In this document: positions 43,130 to 43,203 of the stretch, piece by piece
Layout of the letters: the number at the start of each line of letters is the position of its first letter
Position numbering within the stretch: the stretch's first letter is position 1
Assembly: GCA_026707285.1 (NCBI GenBank)
Contig: JAPOXD010000017.1
Location: 1-43,203 of the forward strand
Direction: 5' to 3'
Length of the DNA stretch: 43,203 nucleotides
DNA from: Chloroflexota bacterium
Lineage (GTDB): Bacteria > Chloroflexota > UBA11872
Translations under genes and position numbers: made by a program
The notes under the pieces: generated by a model
What the model saw: only the letters and a program-made list of their open reading frames with translations
What the model was told of the DNA's origin: nothing
Database searches by the model: none

Positions 43130-43203
43130 TCCTCGGTAGCTCAATGGTAGAGCGTGCGGCTGTTAACCGCAGGGTTGCAGGTTCGAGTCCTGCCCGAGGA
43201 GCC
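43130..43203 (+). tRNA. tRNA-Asn (anticodon GTT)
   Basis: Acceptor TCCTCGG pairs with CCGAGGA, the D-arm is GCTC/GAGC, the anticodon stem TGCGG/CCGCA holds loop CTGTTAA (anticodon GTT, Asn), and the T-arm is TGCAG/GTTCGAGT/CCTGC-like. The discriminator is G at 43201, followed by CC at the window edge, so a genomic CCA end is possible but cut off. Confidence 0.95.

Overview
The window is GC-rich, uses ATG, GTG and occasionally TTG starts, and is densely coding on both strands. It most probably comes from a member of the Chloroflexota, possibly a marine or sponge-associated SAR202/Dehalococcoidia-like lineage. That placement is inference from style: lipoproteins with very long Pro-Thr spacers, lipoproteins with Val/Glu/Lys-rich linkers after the lipobox, an aldehyde ferredoxin oxidoreductase with its own MoaD, SMP-30 and Gfo/Idh/MocA enzymes, and archease-RtcB. 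The genetic code is standard: UGA ends clpC, comF, two ABC transporter genes and both toxin-antitoxin genes.

Layout. 1-3.4 kb: a palindromic repeat, an LpxL-like acyltransferase, a cytochrome c lipoprotein and a Gfo/Idh/MocA oxidoreductase. 3.4-6.5 kb (minus strand): a tandemly duplicated two-gene cassette, cytochrome c lipoprotein then redoxin lipoprotein, twice. In BOTH redoxins the codon for the first Cys of the W-C-x-x-C redox motif is an in-frame UGA, the second Cys is kept, the frame continues for 109 conserved residues, and a small hairpin with a GUG loop follows at the same distance. I read both as selenocysteine proteins. This is the main discovery candidate. 6.5-15 kb: acetyl-CoA synthetase, SMP-30 lactonase-like protein, MoaD-like protein plus tungsten/molybdenum aldehyde oxidoreductase, an L,D-transpeptidase, a DUF6159-like membrane protein, a 33-residue membrane peptide gene and an NHL beta-propeller protein.

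15-21.5 kb: a three-gene ABC-2 exporter operon, tail to tail with two paralogous DUF4349/DUF11 lipoproteins whose tandem duplication left a visible footprint. 21.6-30.4 kb: moaC-gyrA on the minus strand, then on the plus strand a Flp-pilin-like peptide, clpC, comF, accD and accA. 30.5-34.2 kb: metallophosphoesterase, short-chain dehydrogenase, aldo/keto reductase and a DapA-family lyase. 34.2-35.6 kb: an accessory strip with two palindromic repeats, a small membrane protein and a ribbon-helix-helix/Doc toxin-antitoxin pair behind a palindromic operator. 35.6-43.2 kb: an MpaB-family oxygenase, an MMPL transporter, tRNA-Val(CAC), moeA, an archease-rtcB RNA-ligase operon, a second tiny membrane peptide gene with its own promoter and hairpin, and tRNA-Asn(GTT).

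Functional themes. The cytochrome/redoxin cassettes and the separate cytochrome lipoprotein (1226-2299) look like an envelope-anchored thiol/selenol-haem electron-transfer module on flexible Pro-Thr stalks. MoaD, MoaC and MoeA serve pterin-metal cofactor synthesis, which the aldehyde oxidoreductase consumes. AccA and AccD are the carboxyltransferase half of acetyl-CoA carboxylase, and Acs feeds the same acetyl-CoA pool. Archease and RtcB form an RNA repair pair. No CRISPR array, insertion sequence or rRNA was seen. No selenocysteine biosynthesis gene or tRNA-Sec is in the window, so the recoding claim depends on the rest of the genome.
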